IMG/VR virus record: IMGVR_UViG_3300025131_009806
Span: 1 to 58,364 of that record
Source: a virus
DNA: 58,364 nucleotides
Reading direction: 5' to 3' (one strand)
Part shown: positions 34,245-42,631 of the stretch, in pieces
Layout: every line of letters begins with the position of its first letter
Position numbering within the stretch: the stretch's first letter is position 1
Made by a program: the position numbers and the translations under genes
The notes under the pieces: model-generated
What the model was told of the DNA's origin: nothing
The model's input: only the letters and a program-made list of their open reading frames with translations
The model's database searches: none

Positions 34245-35079
34245 AGATATTTCTGAAAAAACTAAACAAAAGCTTAGAAAGAGCTATATTGATCGTTATA
34301 TAGAAGAATTCAATAATGATAATTGGGCCGGGTATAGAGATAAAGGAGGTAAAAGAAAAAGATTTCAAATTCAAGAAAAGTTAATACAGTTTATTGGAAA
34401 TAAGAAGGTTTTTATCCCAATAGAAAGTGAATATTACCTAAACTTACAAGAGTCTCGGGGAATTGGCATAACCAAAGATACAACCATTGACAAGATAATA
34501 GATGAATCTATGAAATCGATAAATGAACTCATCGAGAGTGATATAGTAAGATTAGATGAATTAGATAAGCTCATAAGAGAATTATCCGCCAGTCAGCCCA
34601 GAAAGAATTTTTTAGAAATAGGCTTTAGAATACCAAAAATTCAATCTTACTATAAGAATACATTTGAAATGGAAGCATATGGAGTCGATATAAACACTTT
34701 TAATGTAGATCTTTTTTCAGAGATGGGCTTTAATTGTTTTTCACTTGACCTAATGAAAAATGAAAGCATTAGTGAGAAGCTTAATAAAAAATTTGATGTA
34801 GTCGTCTGTTACCATGTTTTAGAGCACATCACAAATCCAGATGAGGCTGTTAAAAATATTTTTGATAGTATGAACTCTAATGGAATTTTTCATGTAGAGG
34901 TTCCAATTGAACCAGGGCAGCCAAGACTAGAATATGGTCATCTCATCTCATATGATCCCTATGATATGTCTAATCTATTGTCAGGAGTTGGATTCAAGAT
35001 AGTTCATGCAACTAATAAGACACACTCCGATGGACCATGGATAGAAAGATATATTGCTATAAAGCCTTTTGGATTGTAA
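34237..35079 (+). CDS. Class I methyltransferase-like protein
   Basis: A 280-residue protein. Residues 1-115 are charged and alpha-helical in character (QEKLIQFIGNKKVF, ESMKSINELIESD). A methyltransferase-like core follows: FLEIGFRIPKIQSYY stands where motif I should be, VVVCYHVLEHITNPDEAV is the typical post-II block, and GIFHVEVPIEPGQ follows. Motif I lacks the usual GxGxG, so SAM binding is uncertain. ATG 34237 is taken instead of GTG 34234. Overlaps the dehydrogenase gene by eight bases. Confidence 0.6.
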   Translation: MIKDISEKTKQKLRKSYIDRYIEEFNNDNWAGYRDKGGKRKRFQIQEKLIQFIGNKKVFIPIESEYYLNLQESRGIGITKDTTIDKIIDESMKSINELIESDIVRLDELDKLIRELSASQPRKNFLEIGFRIPKIQSYYKNTFEMEAYGVDINTFNVDLFSEMGFNCFSLDLMKNESISEKLNKKFDVVVCYHVLEHITNPDEAVKNIFDSMNSNGIFHVEVPIEPGQPRLEYGHLISYDPYDMSNLLSGVGFKIVHATNKTHSDGPWIERYIAIKPFGL

Positions 35080-35092
35080 TGTATGCGCTGTA

Positions 35093-35107
35093 TTTGATAT
35101 AATTAAT
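35093..35107 (+). promoter_or_regulatory. Extended -10 element TTTGATATAATTAAT (copy 1)
   Basis: This 15-base sequence recurs exactly at 46064-46078, before the baseplate wedge gene. It contains TGATATAAT, an extended -10 box. TTGTAA at 35074-35079 is a weak -35 at 18-base spacing. TATAAT is 28 bases before the ATG at 35131. Likely a promoter for the PseB-like gene and those after it. Confidence 0.55.
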
Positions 35108-35130
35108 ATATTCATATTTAAGACCTTAAA

Positions 35131-36153
35131 ATGACTCATTCACCTATTAAAAATTCCAAAATTCTTATATTTGGGGGAACCGGCTCTCTTGGAAAGGTTC
35201 TCATCAAGAAATATATTGATAATAATTCTGTATGTGTGTATTCTAGAGATGAGTCTAAGCATTGGACCATAAGAAATGAGATGTCGCATGATAATCTATC
35301 ATTTATCATAGGTGACATAAGAGATAAACAGAGATGTAAAGATGCGATACTTCAATTTAAGCCAAAACACATAATATTGGCTTCTGCTCTCAAACATGTT
35401 GATGTTTGTGAGATATCTCCTGAAGAGAGTATAAAGACAAATATCGAAGGGATATCTAATGTTATAAGTGTTATCAAAGATAATTTTAGAATTTTAGAGA
35501 ATTTAAAAACTGTCTTGATGGTGAGCACAGACAAGGCATGCTCTCCTATTAATGTATATGGAATGTGTAAATCAATTGCAGAAAGAGTTGTGACATCTGC
35601 TGCTGAGCTGTCTATTCCAGTAAAATTTATCGCAGTAAGATACGGAAATGTTCTAGAGTCTAGAGGGAGCATAATACCACTGTTTAAGTATCAATCAGAA
35701 AATTGTAACGAAATTACTGTTACAGATAGAAGAATGACACGATTCGTTATGACACTTGATGAGAGTGCTAGACTAATTGATGCAACGATACAAAATGGAG
35801 ATTCGGGACAGACATGGGTGCCAAGGCTTCCTGCAATGAAAGTATTAGATCTAGCAGAAATATATTCAGAAATGTCAGGTAAGCCCATAAAGATAATTGG
35901 AATGCGCCCTGGTGAAAAGCTTCATGAAGACCTAATCAATATTTCTGAGTCGATGAGAACAAGACAGATTGAAAAATACTTTGCAATTAGCTCTTCTTTT
36001 ACGACGCCTTTTCAAAGTGATGACTATGTTATGAAAAGTAATATGAACCTAATGACAAAAGAAGGGCTAAGAAATCACTTAGAGTCACTAGATATCTTGC
36101 ACAAGCCTCTTTCACAATTTTTAGGAAAGTCTATTGAGGAGTTAAAAAAATAA
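35131..36153 (+). CDS. PseB/FlaA1-like UDP-GlcNAc 4,6-dehydratase
   Basis: A 340-residue extended SDR of the PseB/FlaA1/CapD family, which turns UDP-GlcNAc into a 4-keto-6-deoxy product. FGGTGSLG at 14-21 binds NADP. VSTDKACSPINVYGMCKSIAE supplies D134, K135 and Y143/K147, the residues used by PseB-type enzymes; retaining homologues often have Met where Y143 is. RYGNVLESRGSIIPLF and RMTRFVMTLDE are also family blocks. This could be the first step towards the sugar used by the NeuB gene 16 kb upstream, with the aminotransferase at 19288 as second step, but the link is inferred. Confidence 0.85.
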   Translation: MTHSPIKNSKILIFGGTGSLGKVLIKKYIDNNSVCVYSRDESKHWTIRNEMSHDNLSFIIGDIRDKQRCKDAILQFKPKHIILASALKHVDVCEISPEESIKTNIEGISNVISVIKDNFRILENLKTVLMVSTDKACSPINVYGMCKSIAERVVTSAAELSIPVKFIAVRYGNVLESRGSIIPLFKYQSENCNEITVTDRRMTRFVMTLDESARLIDATIQNGDSGQTWVPRLPAMKVLDLAEIYSEMSGKPIKIIGMRPGEKLHEDLINISESMRTRQIEKYFAISSSFTTPFQSDDYVMKSNMNLMTKEGLRNHLESLDILHKPLSQFLGKSIEELKK

Positions 36154-36177
36154 AGCGGAAGTTATGGAATAATTGTG

Positions 36178-36987
36178 ATGAAAATAATGATTGTTGGAAG
36201 CACGGGAATGCTTGGAAATGCCGTTGGTAGTTACTTTTTAAATAATTGTTTTGACGTAACACTAACATATAGAAAAGAAAATCTCAAATACGGTAAAAAT
36301 AATATCAAATTTGATATTTTATATGATGACATCGAAAATCTATTTAGTGAACCGCATGATTATTATATTAATTGTGCAGGATCGATTAAGCAAAAAATCA
36401 TCAAAGAGAACAAGGAAGACATATTAATTAACGCCATATTTCCGTGGAAGCTTTCAGAGATGTGTGAAAAATTTGGAAGCAGATTAATACACATAACAAC
36501 TGACTGTGTTTTTTCAGGTCAAAATGGAAAATATATAGAAGAAGATATTCATGACTGTTTAGATTTTTATGGAAGGACTAAATCATTAGGAGAGCCAACA
36601 AACGCTATGGTGCTTAGGACAAGCATCATTGGTGAAGAGCTCGAGGGCAGTTCTAGCCTTATAGAATGGGCAAAATCAAATTCTAGACAGAAGGTAAGGG
36701 GATTCACAAATCACATGTGGAATGGTATAACTACATCACAATATGCTAAAATTTGTCGAACTATCATAGAAGACGATAGCTATCAAAAAAATAAGTTTCA
36801 TATTTTTTCTCCAGGAGATGTTTCTAAGTATAGTTTATTGAAGATGATAAATAATAAATTTAATCTAGACTTAGATATTCAGCCCTTTAGAGCACAAACA
36901 AGTGTAGATAGAACACTTAGGTCAAATAAGAGTCTTGTTGAAAAATTAAAAATAGATCCAATAGACATTCAGTTAAGGGATTTTTAA
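36178..36987 (+). CDS. RmlD-like sugar reductase/epimerase
   Basis: A 269-residue NAD(P) enzyme of the RmlD branch. VGSTGMLGNAV is the cofactor loop, NCAGSIKQK follows, ITTDCVFSGQNGKYIEED and FYGRTKSLGE (YxxxK) are diagnostic. It usually reduces a 4-keto sugar nucleotide. It follows the PseB-like dehydratase by 24 bases, so its substrate may be that product. ATG 36178 is used; a GTG directly before it is also in frame. Confidence 0.72.
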   Translation: MKIMIVGSTGMLGNAVGSYFLNNCFDVTLTYRKENLKYGKNNIKFDILYDDIENLFSEPHDYYINCAGSIKQKIIKENKEDILINAIFPWKLSEMCEKFGSRLIHITTDCVFSGQNGKYIEEDIHDCLDFYGRTKSLGEPTNAMVLRTSIIGEELEGSSSLIEWAKSNSRQKVRGFTNHMWNGITTSQYAKICRTIIEDDSYQKNKFHIFSPGDVSKYSLLKMINNKFNLDLDIQPFRAQTSVDRTLRSNKSLVEKLKIDPIDIQLRDF

Positions 36988-37038
36988 TAATGGCTAGAGG
37001 AAAGACGATAAATTGAATTTTTTATTGTGTGTGCATAA

Positions 37039-37674
37039 ATGATTAACAAGATTATAATTTCTCCTCATGTAGATGATGAAGTTTTGGGCTGCGGGGGAGT
37101 AATTGATGATAAAACACTAGTTCTTCATTGCGGTCTAGCGAAGTTGCAGAATCATGGAAATAGTATTTTTTCTAAAGAGGCGAGATTAAAAGAGTTTGAA
37201 AAAATTAAGATAGAGACTGGATGTAGTTCTATTCTTTTAGATAATGCTGTTAATCAATATTGTGCAGCTGACTTGATTTCTGACATAGAGAAAGTACTTA
37301 ATGAGTATAAGCCTAGGACTGTGTTTATTCCAACACCATCATATAATCAAGACCACAAGGAGGTATACAAAGCGTCAATCATTGCATTAAGACCGCATGA
37401 CATCAATTACTTTGTGTCGAGAGTATTGATGTATGAGCAACCTCAAGATTTGTGGGCAGGAGTGGATGATCAATTCAATCCTAGCTTTTTTGTCAGGATT
37501 GATATTGATAGAAAGCTGAGACTCTATTCACTTCTTGAGTCTCAAGTTCGGGATCATAGAAGCATAGACCTCTTAAGGAATATTGCTGCTATAAGAGGAA
37601 GTCAATCATGCTGTGAATATGCAGAGGCATTTCAAGTAATAAGGTGGGTAGCATATTCAGGTGATGAGATATAA
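37039..37674 (+). CDS. PIG-L family deacetylase
   Basis: A 211-residue LmbE/PIG-L zinc hydrolase, which removes acetyl groups from GlcNAc-type sugars. ISPHVDDEVLGCGGV at 7-21 carries the HxDD zinc motif (H10, D12, D13), and NQDHKEVY contains D105 and H106. Substrates are often N-acetylated sugar lipids or sugar nucleotides, which fits a glycan cassette. It starts 51 bases after the previous gene in an A+T-rich gap. Confidence 0.82.
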   Translation: MINKIIISPHVDDEVLGCGGVIDDKTLVLHCGLAKLQNHGNSIFSKEARLKEFEKIKIETGCSSILLDNAVNQYCAADLISDIEKVLNEYKPRTVFIPTPSYNQDHKEVYKASIIALRPHDINYFVSRVLMYEQPQDLWAGVDDQFNPSFFVRIDIDRKLRLYSLLESQVRDHRSIDLLRNIAAIRGSQSCCEYAEAFQVIRWVAYSGDEI

Positions 37675-37693
37675 ACATCAAAATAAGTAAGAA

Positions 37694-37699
37694 TATAAT
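37694..37699 (+). promoter_or_regulatory. TATAAT element before the GT at 37705
   Basis: The 30-base gap 37675-37704 reads GAATATAATAGAG. TATAAT ends five bases before ATG 37705 and 23 before the in-frame ATG 37723, so if it is a promoter the second ATG is the better start. Confidence 0.35.
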
Positions 37700-37704
37700 A
37701 GAGC

Positions 37705-38490
37705 ATGAGATACAATAAAAGTATGAGGGGATGTATAGTAATTCCCGTTTTTTTTGGGTACAGATCAAGACGACCTGATAATCATTTTAAAAATATCGAT
37801 AGCGTGGTAGAGCTGACAAAATATCTCATAGCGCATTATCGTCAATTAGATACAGGAATTCACACAGATATTATTTTTGTCAATAACTCACCCGATGAAC
37901 CAATTGCAAATTCGTTATTTGCATCAATCAATAACACTCCTGTTATAAATGGCATATTTAAAGTGATCGATGGTGACAATATTGGAATGTCATTTGGAGC
38001 CTATAACAAGGCATTCCAGGCATTTCAAAACGATTATGACATCTGGTGTTTTACAGAAGATGATACAATTTATAGCTTGCCAAATTTTCTTAATGGTGTA
38101 ATCAAACAGTTTGAAAGTGATTCATCTCTAGGCTTTGCAGCTCTAATTGGTGTCGGAAGTGAGAATAATCTAAATTCGGCTCATTCTCATGGAGGCTGCG
38201 GCGTGACAACACGAGAAAAATTATCAGAGGTGTTCGATAAGCTGGGTGAGCTACCTCACGGTCATGAGATTCCCACTTTAGAGGCAGATAAATATGACCA
38301 TGCACACTTTAAAAAAATTCACATGATCGGTGGTGAGGTTGCTTTTACTAATTGTTATTGTCAGCTAGGATATAAAATAGCCAAAATGAACTGTCCAGAT
38401 AAGCCCTATACAAGATGGCATCACGATTATCAGGAATTAGACATCGAATCATGGGGCTCTTATAGCTATATAAAAAAGGTAATTTCATGA
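37705..38490 (+). CDS. GT-A fold glycosyltransferase-like protein
   Basis: A 261-residue protein with CIVIPVFFGYRSRRPDN, DIIFVNNSPDEP and CFTEDDTIY near residue 115, which match the nucleotide-binding strands and DxD position of GT-A enzymes. GDNIGMSFGAYNKAF resembles the helix that follows in GT2 members. Its exact family is not clear. The start may be ATG 37723 (255 residues), as a TATAAT element stands just before 37705. It overlaps the sulfotransferase gene (ATGA). Confidence 0.6.
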   Translation: MRYNKSMRGCIVIPVFFGYRSRRPDNHFKNIDSVVELTKYLIAHYRQLDTGIHTDIIFVNNSPDEPIANSLFASINNTPVINGIFKVIDGDNIGMSFGAYNKAFQAFQNDYDIWCFTEDDTIYSLPNFLNGVIKQFESDSSLGFAALIGVGSENNLNSAHSHGGCGVTTREKLSEVFDKLGELPHGHEIPTLEADKYDHAHFKKIHMIGGEVAFTNCYCQLGYKIAKMNCPDKPYTRWHHDYQELDIESWGSYSYIKKVIS

Positions 38491-39242
38491 AAAAGAAACA
38501 TATATTTATTGGAGGACACCATAATAGTTGTACCACAATAGTACGTAAGCTCATTCTTTGCAAAGATTACATGGAAGCCGATAGATATCCTGACTATATG
38601 GGAAAATATTTTCATAGTGAATTTTTTAAACGATGGCATGCTAAGAAAGATAATTTTGAATTTTTTGAAAATAAAGTTCGAAGAGACACAGGTGGCCTCG
38701 AATACTGGGTTATCAAGCACAACCACTTGATGTTGATGATACCTGAGCTTAAAAAGGCATTTCCAGGCTCAGTATTTATAATGTGTATCAGAAATCCAAT
38801 TGATCAATTACGAAAACCACAAATGAATTATGAGTGGTACGGAAATGCTAGAAGTTGGGATCCACCGCTTGTAGAAAAATTTGGACTCTATGGGGAGTGG
38901 GTAGATGAGGGAATAAAAAATGCTGACCATATTATTCGACTTGAAGATCTCTTATTTGATACAAAAGATACAATTAAAAAGCTATATCAATTTTTAAAAT
39001 GTGATGATAGAGTAGATGATGATATTTTACAAATGATTCTTCCTCCATCCTCAACTGTTTTAGATGGGCATAGACCCGCTAAGAGCACTGGGAGTGACCC
39101 ATTAAGCATCCTAAAGGTCACTGAGGCAGAATTAGATAATTACATTATAGATTCGTCTGGGACAATACTGCGTGATGCACTCAAAGAGTATTGTATCCGT
39201 TTAGGCTATGATATGCCCGAATACTTGAAAAGAAAAAAATAA
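38487..39242 (+). CDS. Sulfotransferase-like protein
   Basis: A 251-residue protein likely to move a sulfuryl group from PAPS to a hydroxyl. FIGGHHNSCTTIVRKLI at 7-23 fits the 5'-phosphosulfate loop (S14, T16, T17), and FIMCIRNPIDQLRKP near 97-111 fits the 3'-phosphate motif with R102 and a following aspartate. IIRLEDLLFDT corresponds to the later conserved block. It closes the sugar cassette and is followed by a terminator, so sulfation may be a final step. The catalytic base is not identified. Confidence 0.7.
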   Translation: MKKKHIFIGGHHNSCTTIVRKLILCKDYMEADRYPDYMGKYFHSEFFKRWHAKKDNFEFFENKVRRDTGGLEYWVIKHNHLMLMIPELKKAFPGSVFIMCIRNPIDQLRKPQMNYEWYGNARSWDPPLVEKFGLYGEWVDEGIKNADHIIRLEDLLFDTKDTIKKLYQFLKCDDRVDDDILQMILPPSSTVLDGHRPAKSTGSDPLSILKVTEAELDNYIIDSSGTILRDALKEYCIRLGYDMPEYLKRKK

Positions 39243-39245
39243 ATG

Positions 39246-39273
39246 AAAGCATGTGTAATTCTATGCTTTTTTT
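39246..39273 (+). terminator. Rho-independent terminator after the sugar cassette
   Basis: AAAGCAT (39246-39252) pairs with ATGCTTT (39263-39269) across a ten-base loop, and a run of seven T ends the structure at 39273. It stands four bases after the sulfotransferase stop and would end the long + strand transcript. Confidence 0.75.
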
Positions 39274-39276
39274 GTT

Positions 39277-39282
39277 TATAAT
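39277..39282 (+). promoter_or_regulatory. TATAAT element right after the terminator
   Basis: TTTATAATAGAGG lies between the terminator and the ATG at 39289, with TATAAT only six bases before that ATG. A transcript from here would be almost leaderless, so the promoter reading is tentative. Confidence 0.3.
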
Positions 39283-39288
39283 AGAGGT

Positions 39289-40128
39289 ATGAGTAAAATA
39301 GAAAAAACTTTCCCAACAGGAAAGCAACATGTATCATTTTCTGAGATCAAATGCTGGAAAGAGTGCACATGGCGACATAAGCTAGTTCATATAGACAAAG
39401 TTGATATTTTTGAGCCCTCTCCTTACTTAGATTTTGGAACTGCCGTTCACTCTGGATGTGAGGTCCTTTTAGAAAAGAATGATCTTGATTATGATAGCCT
39501 CTTAAAAGATATTGTGGATGCTTGGGATAAGCATGGGTTTGGAAAGCCAGAGTGGTATGAAAAAATGCCTGGCTGGTACAAGCATGTTCCTGTAGAAGAG
39601 TGGTGTACATGGGCATCTAATATGTGGAGCGAGATTCCAAAATTTTTAGATGAGACGTTTCCAGGCTGGGAGTTTGTATCTGCTGAGGAAATGTTATATG
39701 AGCCTGTTGAAAATAAGGATATTAACTTCAAAGGATACATAGACGGGATTATAAGAGTTCCTAATAAAGCTGGCAATGGGTACAAGTACTGGATCATTGA
39801 CTGGAAAACAGCGCAGTCTTATGGGTGGAGAAGGTCTAAAAAGCAAGATATTTTAATGACTGCACAGTTAATGCTATATAAGCACTTTTGGTCTAAGAAG
39901 CACTCTGTTGAACTTAAAGACATAAGATGTGGTTTTATATTATTAAAGCGCGGCGGTAAGCCAGGCAAGGTCTGTGAGCTTGTGACAGTATCTGTGGGAC
40001 CTAAGTCTCTAGAAAAAGCCCTAAAGATAATGAATAATATGATAACATCTGTTAGAAGAAAAATGTTTCTAAAGAATAGAGATTCTTGCAGGTACTGTCA
40101 GTTTAAAGACACAGAACACTGTACGTAA
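39289..40128 (+). CDS. PD-(D/E)XK nuclease with Cas4/AddB-like cysteines
   Basis: A 279-residue RecB-type nuclease. FSEIKCWKECTWRHKL opens the domain with C22 and C26, GTAVHSGCE carries the conserved histidine, D152 in GYIDGII and D171-W-K173 in WIIDWKTAQ form the catalytic site, and TAQLMLYKHF is the QxxxY-like motif. C267, C270 and C278 at the C-terminus, with one N-terminal cysteine, suggest a 4Fe-4S cluster as in Cas4 and AddB. It is set apart from the sugar genes by a terminator. A role in phage recombination or DNA processing is likely. No CRISPR genes are nearby. Confidence 0.82.
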   Translation: MSKIEKTFPTGKQHVSFSEIKCWKECTWRHKLVHIDKVDIFEPSPYLDFGTAVHSGCEVLLEKNDLDYDSLLKDIVDAWDKHGFGKPEWYEKMPGWYKHVPVEEWCTWASNMWSEIPKFLDETFPGWEFVSAEEMLYEPVENKDINFKGYIDGIIRVPNKAGNGYKYWIIDWKTAQSYGWRRSKKQDILMTAQLMLYKHFWSKKHSVELKDIRCGFILLKRGGKPGKVCELVTVSVGPKSLEKALKIMNNMITSVRRKMFLKNRDSCRYCQFKDTEHCT

Positions 40129-40174
40129 TTTACTAGTTTTTTTTACCACAGTAATATTTTAGAGAAGGCAATCT

Positions 40175-41425
40175 ATGACCCAAAAGAAAAAAATTCTTGT
40201 TCTATCTGATCATGCACTATCAACTTCTGGAGTTGGCTGTCAGACAAGACACTTAATTAACGGACTGTTAAATAAAGATGGACACTGGACATTTCGACAG
40301 TTTGGTGCGGCTCTCAAGCACATAGATTATGAAACTGTTGTTGTCAATGAAGATTTTATCATCAAGCCCATTGATGGATTTGGAGATAGAAATCTTATAA
40401 GGATCACTTTAGCAGCTGAGAAGCCTGACATACTATTAATCTTCACTGATCCTAGATTTTTTATATGGTTGTTTGAGATGGAAGACGAAATACACCAGAT
40501 TTGTCCAATTGTTTGGTGGCATGTGTGGGATAACTATCCTTATCCAAAATTTAATGAATCTCTCTATGAGGCAACTGACTCAATTAACTGTCACTCTCAC
40601 CTGACATATGAAATGGTTAGCAACGTTTTTCCAGAAAAGACAAACTTCATACCTCACACACTGCCCGACGAGATCTTTCACCCCATCAGTGAAAAAGAGA
40701 AGAGAGAATTTAAGGGTAATGTTCTAGGTGAATCTAGAAAAGATCACTTCATTGCGTTTTGGGTTAATAGAAATGCAAAGAGAAAAAGACCAAATGATGT
40801 ACTTTTTTCGTGGAAGCTATTTTTAGACATGCTAGAAGAAAATCATGGGCATAGAAATGCAACACTTATAATGCACACTGATCCCTATGATCAAGAGGGC
40901 CCAAATCTAATCACAACAGCTGAGATGTTTAAAATACATGAAAATGTATTTTTCTCAACAGATAGACTAGAATTTGAGAAAATGAATATACTTTACAATA
41001 TATCAGATGTGACATTAAATGTGAGTTATGCTGAAGGATTTGGTCTTTCTACACTAGAATCAATGCAGTCTGGGACACCTATAATTGCTGTTAAAACAGG
41101 TGGGCTAACTAGGCAGGTCGTTGATCACAGAGACGGAACAGAAAACGGTGTAGCCCTAGATGTCGAGTGTAAGACACTTGTGGGTTCACAACAGGTGCCT
41201 TACATATATGAGGACTACTCACGTCCAGAAAGTATAGCAGGTGCTATTTTAAAGATCTATAATCTTTCTCCCGAAGAATCAATAAGTCTATCTAACAAAG
41301 TAAGAGAATATGCATTAAGTGAATTCTCTCACCAAGACATGATAGATAAGTGGCATGATACACTTTTAGATGTGTCTGATAATTGGGAGAAGAGATATAA
41401 AAGATGGGAATATTTTTCTCTATAA
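40175..41425 (+). CDS. GT4 family glycosyltransferase
   Basis: A 416-residue GT-B enzyme. LSDHALSTSGVGCQTRHL is the acceptor-side loop, FWVNRNAKRKRPNDVL starts the donor half, and SYAEGFGLSTLESMQSGTPI with AVKTGGLTRQVV is the donor site with the E-x7-E spacing. WWHVWDNYPYPKF is of a type I associate with T4-like aquatic phage glycosyltransferases. It lies outside the terminated sugar cassette and close to structural genes, so it may glycosylate a virion part or phage DNA; neither is shown. AGAGAAGG stands upstream of the start. Confidence 0.82.
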   Translation: MTQKKKILVLSDHALSTSGVGCQTRHLINGLLNKDGHWTFRQFGAALKHIDYETVVVNEDFIIKPIDGFGDRNLIRITLAAEKPDILLIFTDPRFFIWLFEMEDEIHQICPIVWWHVWDNYPYPKFNESLYEATDSINCHSHLTYEMVSNVFPEKTNFIPHTLPDEIFHPISEKEKREFKGNVLGESRKDHFIAFWVNRNAKRKRPNDVLFSWKLFLDMLEENHGHRNATLIMHTDPYDQEGPNLITTAEMFKIHENVFFSTDRLEFEKMNILYNISDVTLNVSYAEGFGLSTLESMQSGTPIIAVKTGGLTRQVVDHRDGTENGVALDVECKTLVGSQQVPYIYEDYSRPESIAGAILKIYNLSPEESISLSNKVREYALSEFSHQDMIDKWHDTLLDVSDNWEKRYKRWEYFSL

Positions 41426-41443
41426 GAAGGGAGTTTTAAAAGA

Positions 41444-42631
41444 ATGATTGAAAATTCTTTTGTAGTAAAGAAAAAGGTAATAATCAGAGCTCCGCTGCTA
41501 TCAATAAGTGGCTATGGAGTTCATTCAAGACAGATATTCAAGTGGCTTGAAACAAGAGATGACCTTGATGTTCGAACACAGATAGTCCAGTGGGGAAATA
41601 CAAGCTGGATGATTAATTCAGAATTTGAATCAGGAGCCGTTGGTAAGATAATGAGCTTATCATCAAATCATGATTCTCAGCCTGACATATCATTTCAGGT
41701 TCAGTTGCCTGACGAGTGGGATACTGAACTAGCAAAGCTCAATATAGGAATTTCTGCTGTTGTTGAAACTGATAGGTGTAACCCTGCATGGATAGAAAAT
41801 ATAAATAAGATGGATCACGTCATTGTTCCGTCTGAGCACATAAAAAATACTATTTTATCGACAGGAACCGTCACAACACCGTTACACGTGATACCAGAGT
41901 GGTACATAGAAGAAATAGATAAAGACAGTGTAGCCGAATTAGACATAGAGGTTAGTACATCATTTAACTTTATATCAATTGCTCAATTTACTGGAAATGA
42001 TCCTGAAAATGATAGAAAAAATCTCTTCTATACAGTTAAGTGGTTTTGTGAGGCATTTAAAGGTGACGAGGATGTGGGACTCATACTAAAAATAAATCAC
42101 GGAAGAGGAACCACAATTGATAGACACATAACAAGAAATAAAATGAGACAGCTTGTGTCTGAGGTGAGGGATGGAGAATTTCCAAAGATTCATATAATCC
42201 ACGGAAATTTATCATCTGAAGAGATGTCATCACTATACAGATTGCCAACTATCAAAGGCTTGATAAGTCTAACAAGAGGTGAGGGATTTGGCCTCCCTCT
42301 TCTTGAGGCAGCAGCGTCTGGAATTCCTGTCATCGCAACTAATTGGTCAGCTCATCTTGATTTTCTAAATCTTGGAAAATTTATACCTATTGACTATAGC
42401 ATGGTAGAAATACCAGAGTCTCGAATTGATAATAGAATATTTTTAAAGGGCATGTGCTGGGCTGAGCCAATTGAGGCTGATTTTAAAAAGAAGATTATTA
42501 AGCTGAGACATAAGCATGACATACCAAAGCGCTGGGCACTAGATCTGTCTAGTCGAGTGAGAGATATTTTTTGTTCAAAGTCTATAATTTCACAATATGA
42601 CAGCATGATAAATGCCATCTTAGAAGATTAA
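41444..42631 (+). CDS. GT4 family glycosyltransferase
   Basis: A 395-residue GT-B enzyme that pairs with the preceding one. VIIRAPLLSISGYGVHSRQI is the acceptor loop, DHVIVPSEHIKNTIL and VIPEWYIEE mark the domain boundary, SIAQFTGNDPENDRKNLFY starts the donor half, and LTRGEGFGLPLLEAAASGI with VIATNWSAH is the donor site. A GGGAG ribosome site lies upstream. It stops right before the small membrane protein gene. Confidence 0.82.
   Translation: MIENSFVVKKKVIIRAPLLSISGYGVHSRQIFKWLETRDDLDVRTQIVQWGNTSWMINSEFESGAVGKIMSLSSNHDSQPDISFQVQLPDEWDTELAKLNIGISAVVETDRCNPAWIENINKMDHVIVPSEHIKNTILSTGTVTTPLHVIPEWYIEEIDKDSVAELDIEVSTSFNFISIAQFTGNDPENDRKNLFYTVKWFCEAFKGDEDVGLILKINHGRGTTIDRHITRNKMRQLVSEVRDGEFPKIHIIHGNLSSEEMSSLYRLPTIKGLISLTRGEGFGLPLLEAAASGIPVIATNWSAHLDFLNLGKFIPIDYSMVEIPESRIDNRIFLKGMCWAEPIEADFKKKIIKLRHKHDIPKRWALDLSSRVRDIFCSKSIISQYDSMINAILED

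Noticed and set aside
33916-34374. Minus-strand frame of 152 codons
   Set aside because: It lies opposite the well-supported UDP-sugar dehydrogenase and the methyltransferase genes, has a biased hydrophobic composition, and has no family features.
6344-39242. Cassette as a bacterial O-antigen locus joined by misassembly
   Set aside because: Gene overlaps are phage-like and no flippase, polymerase or ligase gene is visible; phage genes flank both sides. It cannot be wholly excluded without reads.
40137-40144. Run of eight T after the nuclease gene as a terminator
   Set aside because: No convincing stem precedes it.
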